From: Nectonema munidae
Lineage: Eukaryota > Nematomorpha > Nectonematoida > Nectonematidae
Assembly: GCA_030549495.1 (NCBI GenBank)
Contig: JAUIRK010000278.1
Location: 726,001-790,000, forward strand
Direction of reading: 5' to 3'
DNA length: 64,000 bases
The position numbers and the translations under genes are program-made. Shown in pieces: positions 58,886 to 64,000 of this stretch (its first letter is position 1; each line of letters begins with the position of its first letter). The notes under the pieces were generated by a model that was given only the letters and a program-made list of their open reading frames with translations, was not told the DNA's origin and made no database searches.

Positions 58886-59090
58886 GGAGATCGTCTGCTT
58901 CAACCCTTCGAAGAGCAGAATTTGAGGACTAATCATCTGCTTTCTTTTTCAATGCAATTTCATACATTTGAAGTAGAACTATTTTCATTTCTTGGGACAC
59001 TTGTGTTCCATTGGCCTTCAAAAAGCTAAATGTATAAAATTCCATTGAAGAAGAAAGCAGACGATTAGTCTTCAAAATTCTGCTCCTTTA
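58886..59090. mobile_element. Inverted-repeat element with GCAGACGAT motif
   Basis: Arm GAGCAGAATTTGAGGACTAA / TCATCTGCTTTC near 58912-58945 is the imperfect inverse of GAAAGCAGACGATTAGTCTT / CAAAATTCTGCTC near 59053-59085. ATCGTCTGC also occurs at 58888. No coding capacity. Confidence 0.6.
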
Positions 59091-59264
59091 ACCTTAAAGG
59101 AATAAAAATACAGTAAAAAAATTAGGGGATTTCTTTTTCCAAAGTAAAAAATTATGAAGCTATGCCACAGCTAGCAGGTTTTTTATCTCTCCATGTGCAA
59201 TTATTCCATTTCTTGATCGAAAACGCATCCCATTGATTCTATTTTATATAGGACCCTTTTCTTG

Positions 59265-59300
59265 AAAATCAAATCAAATCAATTTTATTGGGATCAAACA
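59265..59300 (-). repeat. LINE-like 3' tail candidate
   Basis: Minus strand reads AATAAAATTGATTTGATTTG, a poly(A)-signal-like hexamer followed by a short TTGAT-type repeat, as at some LINE 3' ends. The sequence on its 5' side gave no recognisable RT. Confidence 0.3.
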
Positions 59301-61510
59301 ATAGTTTGTAGGGAGAAAGAATCACTTAAGTAAATAGAACAAAAGGAAAATGAGAAAAGTGTAAGTATATTTGTATTTTAAAAAATATTAGTAATATATG
59401 GTAAAGAGAATTGAACTGATACTCATGAACAGTGCTTTAATGACTGGGTTCATTCAGTAGATGGATAAAAAAGTCTTGTTTAAATTTGGAGTAGGATGAG
59501 ATAATTCTTGGATCTGGGTAAGGAGTTGAAAAGAAGAGATGAGCAGAAGTAAACTGTCATTTTTCGTTTTTTATTTCTGGCTCTGACTGGTGGGATAAAA
59601 TTTTTTTTTCTTTAGTAGGCTTTTTATTTTTTTGTTGTAGGAATGAGGTGAGTGCTGTAGAGATAAGATAAAGTGATATGCGCAGTAGATGTTCATCAAA
59701 AGCGATCAGAGAAAAATTGATAAAAAAAATGAGCATTCATATATAAAATTATAAACAAAATTAATTAGATAAATATAAAAGAAATAAAAGATTTAAATCT
59801 ACAAAGTTAACAAATCAGATTTAAAATAATTAATATACATATCATATAAAACTTTACCAACATTCCCAAGTCGACGTTATTAATCCTCCTATAGAAAGAA
59901 AGGAAGAAAAAAAGAAAGAAATTTATTTAAATAATCAAGGTAAACCAACAAATACACAAAAGGCTAATTAAAGCCACTCACAGTGTATCTTCAGGAAAAA
60001 CTGTTCAATTGGTATTAAAATAGTTGAGCAAAATATAATACATGATGTACATCATACCAATTCAAGATTTATATACAATTCAAAGTTATTGATGAAAGTA
60101 TATAAATCAAACAATATATAAAAATGTAAAACAAAAATAACAAAAAGCAGATAAAGTCGAATTAATAACCTTCTTTTCTAGCAATAAAAAGCAAAGGTAT
60201 ATTGATTTTTAATATAATAAAATTCATTTCAAACTCTTTTTTTATGTGAAATTTGTTTATAAGAAAATAGTACTCATTCGTCTCATAACATTTAAAGGCC
60301 AACGTTATTGAACATTTATCCTCTGATCATCCATTTCACTGAGTTTTTAAATACCTTAAAGACGATGGTTGTTATTTCATTGGACATTAGTGTTAAATTT
60401 TGTCTGAAAGGGTTAAAGTTACGAAATTTGGACTCCTCAAAGCACATGATTTATAAACATTCACAAAAAATGTCTGTCCTCCATTGTTTATCATGTTCAA
60501 TGATTTTCAAGATAAAAAAAATGTGGGTGATTGTTATATGAAGGAGTTGTGTCGTGATATACTCATGTGCTTTCATTGTTTTAGAAGTAACATAATTACT
60601 ATTTTTAATCCAAAATGTTTTCACTTTGCTGAGTTTGTTAGTTGATGTGCTTGCACGATTTATGTCTTGTCAGCTGTCATATAAATTACTATCACTTATA
60701 CAAGTCTTTTCTCATTTCAGTTATTTTCGAATAAACAAGAAAAAATTCCAATCTAGTTTCACTTTCCTTTCAAGTATTTTTTGCCATTGTTTGCCTTAGT
60801 TCAAGAATTTTATTTACTTCTTCCAATCATTTGCAAAAAAATCTTCTGTTGCTGCGCGTATGTTTCATGTATTATGGGATCAAGTGTTGTTAGCGCTTGC
60901 AACTTCAGTCTTACTCACCCAATGATACTTTAATTTTAAACAGAGTTATAAAAAATAACATCTTGTTTTGGATCCAACATCATAAAAAATTGAATGTATA
61001 AACAGTGTCATTTCCATTATATTATTTATCAAAATGAAATAAGTTCAAATTTTTAAGTGGGCGGTTGCGGGCATTTTGCTTTTTTATTACAGGTGCTTGG
61101 CGAAATAGCCGGGCTGGCTGAGTCCGGGCAATTTTTTAGAACCCGTACAGAACTCTAGTGTGATATTTGTATATGTTTGTGTATAAAATGAAGTCAAATC
61201 AGAATATATCTAACAACATTTTTCAAAACTAGAATGTGTTGAAAAATTAGAAATTGATTTAAAAGTATCTATATGCAATTAAAAATACTGAATATAATTA
61301 AAACAAATTACATTTTGCAATATTATAATTAAAAAATAATAAAGAGCTAACTTTTTGAAAAAATATATCATAAATTAAACAAAGTGAAAAAAAAATTCCG
61401 GAAAATGATGAATTTGTTGGTTGAAAATTTTTCGTTAACGCGATGAATTTACACTGAATTGATTTTATAACATTTTTGACTGAGAAAAATAATTAGTTCC
61501 ACTTACTAGA
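59300..61510. other. Intergenic AT-rich stretch
   Basis: No coding or RNA gene recognised. GGCGAAATAGCCGGGCTGGC near 61098 is a GC-rich island that may belong to an unknown transposon. Confidence 0.4.
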
Positions 61511-61514
61511 TAAT

Positions 61515-61967
61515 CAGGGTTTCTCAACCGTGGTCGACATGGACCCTAGGGGTCCATATAATAATTCAAGTGGTCCTCAGGCAAAATATTAAAAATTGGG
61601 GGTCCACAATGATATTTTGGTGGCCCATGAAGAAACCCATCTCATAACGGTTTTTATTATAAAAAGTTGGCAATAGACTTGACATCGTAAAAAGAGGTGC
61701 TTTACGACTAGCATTAACTTCAATGCAACCAGATATAAAGAATCTCGTTGAGCAGCATCAACCACAGGTACCTCATTAAATCTCTTTCTTTTTTTATTAT
61801 AAAAATTGTTCCATTAGATTTGCTTTCATTTCAATATGAATTCTAAGTATATACTATTTTTTTTATCATAGCCTCAACAATTTTATTAGTGAAAAATTAT
61901 AAAATAAATATATTTTTGTTCAATTTTTATGAAAGGGTCCACCAAGAAAAAAAGTTAAGAAACACTG
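61515..61967 (+). mobile_element. hAT deletion derivative that keeps the transposase end
   Basis: Left end CAGGGTTTCTCAACCGTGG, right end GTTAAGAAACACTG, sub-terminal GGGTCCAT / GGGTCCACC as in hAT elements. About 450 bp. No convincing 8-bp duplication. Inside lies the in-frame last part of a hAT transposase (61666-61779). Confidence 0.7.
61666..61779 (+). pseudogene. hAT transposase C-terminal fragment (ZBED/SCAND3-like)
   Basis: Reads VGNRLDIVKRGALRLALTSM, QPDIKNLVEQHQPQVPH, stop. This matches from memory the ending YRNRLDV..DLRLALS.I.PRIE.L...KQAQ.SH of hAT transposases and of vertebrate ZBED5/SCAND3/FAM200-type proteins. The rest of the gene is gone, removed with the middle of the element. 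Confidence 0.75.
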
Positions 61968-61979
61968 AGCTAAATGATT

Positions 61980-62670
61980 AAACGTTCTTGTCCAAATTTT
62001 CACTAACGAATTAGTACGATTTACCGGTGTTAAGAAAGAAGAAGAGAAAAAAAGAAATTACAAACCTTATCAGAAGACAAGATTATACAATGTAGTAAAA
62101 TTTGAGGGTATTGCAAAAGGTCAGAAGACGCGTCTGTAAACAGCATACGAAAAATCACAAGTTGATACAAATTCACGGAAACACCCAATCGTAAACATAC
62201 AGATGTTATGCAAAGAAAATAAATTTAAACACGTAGGTGATAGAGAAACCAAAATAATAAATACAAAAAAAACATCAAACATACATGTAACTGACTAATT
62301 AAATTAGTAAAAAAATATTTATGCTAAATTAGTAAAGGCTCTTGTCCGAAAATACAATAATGAATTCTTAAATAAATTTTGAGTGATTTATTTTATGAAT
62401 ATTTTATATGATGTATTTCTATTTCATTGATGATGGGTTTTATTCATATCAGCGGCTTGTAGGCCTTTTGAATTTTTTCCCAACTATAAATATGCAATGT
62501 CTTTCTTTTTAAATTCCTTATTAAATTCTTTTTTTATATGTTTAGTGGTGTATTCCAATTTTATTTTATCAATTAATAAATCTTCTTCTTCTTCTTAAAT
62601 GATTAAATTTTCAAAAAACAAATTATTTCTAAATAAACTTTCTGTAATAATATATAGTTACTGCAACTAC
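61980..62670. other. Intergenic AT-rich stretch
   Basis: Short CTT run near 62582-62595; nothing else recognised. Confidence 0.4.
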
Positions 62671-62678
62671 AAAATGGT

Positions 62679-62865
62679 GAGCATAAATGGTTGTTAGGTT
62701 GTACCTCTCAGCTTAACAGTTGAAGGTCAGAGGTTCGATCCCCAAGGCTCCCAACTCTAAAAACCAATTCACAAAAATTGTGATTAACCCTTTTCATTTA
62801 TATATATATATCTTAAGCATATTGCTAGCATGCCTACGGCTGAAAGTGCTTTGATATATATTATG
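62679..62865 (+). mobile_element. tRNA-like SINE, family B, plus copy
   Basis: Head GAGCATAAATGGTTGTTAGG, B box GAGGTTCGATCCCCAAGG (62730-62747), body ending TGCCTACGGCTGAAAGTGCT then TTGATATAT. Inverse partner at 63317-63500. Confidence 0.75.
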
Positions 62866-63316
62866 TTCATTACCCCTTTTTATGTATCCTCAGTGTATCA
62901 ACTTTGTCACATCCATAGGGAAAACATCGAAAAGTTTGCTTTATTTTGTTTAAACAAGTATCAATAGAAATTTCATAATGCGAGTATTTTTTAAGTTTTC
63001 AATATTTCGGTCCGCGTTTTTTTTAAATTTTCGGTAATCCGAGCCGCTTCAAGAAAAGTTTAGTGAAAATCGTTTAACTTCACAAGCATATAAATTAATC
63101 ATTGTATTTATTAAAATAATGAGAATGTGTGATCTCAGACTCTTTCTTTAAAAGACGCTTTCATTGATCTTAATAAGAAGGATATAGAGTTGAAACTGTT
63201 TTTAAAATAATCCTATCTTCGCAACAAATGATGCAATACTTAGTTGTATAAAAAAAACTTACAAAAGTATGAAAGTTAAATCCAAATGTTAAAAAAAACA
63301 TAATAATTATAGTGAA

Positions 63317-63500
63317 TGGTTGGTTGGCTGGTTGGTTGGATGGATATCAAAGCACTTTCAGACGTAAGGCAAAATGCTTGCATGATGCTTGAAGATGCTT
63401 AATCTCATATTTGAGATTTTATTTTAAAGATTTTGGTGATCGAAGTACTGACCTTCGAGGATTGAGCGGTCAACTACACTCTAACAACCATTGAGGCGCA
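63317..63500 (-). mobile_element. tRNA-like SINE, family B, minus copy
   Basis: Minus strand: GCGCCTCAATGGTTGTTAGA head, degenerate B box AGTACTTCGATCACC, body ending CGTCTGAAAGTGCTTTGATA then TCC and a CCAA-type tail (63317-63341). Same head-body-tail order as the copy at 62.7 kb. Confidence 0.75.
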
Positions 63501-64000
63501 ATAATTATATTAGCAAACTTGTTTATTTTCACAGATATACGTAAATAAATCATCAAACGGAATCTTTAAATTATACTATATATTGAAAAATTTTTTATAA
63601 ATTAAATTGATGGCAATTTAAAGTTAAAAAACCATTAATAAGTTAAAAAAGACAATTTAGAATTTTAAAGAGAACAATTTAGAACTTAAAATGACTGGTA
63701 CGCAGCCTGTATAGATCAGTTTAAAGGTGAAAAAATGTATACAGAAAGAGGTAGAACACGATCCCTCTCGGTTATGCTATCAAACACACATCAAATGAAA
63801 CATTTTGATAAAATATATTTAGTTATTATACTCTAATAAATATTTAGTATTTTTATTTTTAATTTCTATCATTTGTCATGGGTTTTGGGACTGCATGGAC
63901 TGAGAGGGTGACCAATCCTCTTTTACTCGTTTGATCCACGTATTATTTTTTATTCAAAACGACTCTTATTCATTCAAGTGTAAAGGTCCTCCTATCCTCA
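63501..64000. other. Right edge, nothing recognised
   Basis: AT-rich sequence without coding signal or clear repeat. Confidence 0.4.

Noticed and set aside
62930-63060. Second pogo-like end (GGTAATCCGAGCCGC region)
   Set aside because: Resemblance too weak and no TA-flanked terminus found.

Overview
The window is nuclear DNA from an animal, most likely an invertebrate. It is very AT-rich, its genes are split by large GT-AG introns, and the space between exons is full of LINE, SINE, hAT, MULE and TTAA-flanked element copies. I could not place the species. Nothing prokaryotic was seen, and I recognised no LTR element or other virus-derived copy.

Two host genes are supported, both on the minus strand. 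(1) 125-5764: the 5' part of a YLPM1 (ZAP3)-like nuclear scaffold protein gene. Five exons join in consistent phase to 437 codons, and the 3' part lies beyond the left edge. (2) 22364-55678: a complete CELF/Bruno-like RNA-binding protein gene. Twelve exons join in perfect phase to 473 residues, with RRM1, RRM2, a divergent linker, RRM3 and the typical C-terminal [14 protein letters not shown] proteins control alternative splicing, translation and decay of mRNAs.

Layout. 1-5.8 kb: YLPM1-like gene. 5.8-22.3 kb: intergenic 'graveyard' with a LINE relic (6.7-7.4), a hAT relic with poly-C (7.9-8.3), a pogo-like end (9.6), and a 5.3 kb hAT-like unit (10.16-15.47) holding a MULE transposase fragment and two convergent LINEs. 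A RNase H-bearing LINE relic lies at 18.25-20.77. 22.3-55.8 kb: CELF gene. Its introns carry a 5'-truncated RTE-type LINE with a perfect 16-bp target-site duplication (23.4-24.8), a pure 1,550-bp (ATC)n array (25.24-26.79), three further trinucleotide arrays of both orientations, a 28-bp minisatellite, TTAA-flanked MITEs and hAT MITEs with 8-bp duplications. 55.8-64 kb: upstream intergenic DNA with GT repeats, an inverted-repeat element, a hAT remnant that still encodes the end of its transposase, and an inverted pair of tRNA-like SINEs.

The most interesting structure is in the CELF gene. On the sense strand the trinucleotide arrays read GAU, AUC, AUC, GAU (introns 2, 6, 8, 10), so arrays of opposite polarity bracket exons 3-6 and exons 9-10. 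Such RNA could fold back on itself over hundreds of bases and influence exon skipping or back-splicing. Exons 7-11 are all multiples of three in phase 1, so they can be skipped without a frame change. A second notable signal is a family of small inverted-repeat elements sharing the motif GCAGACGAT.
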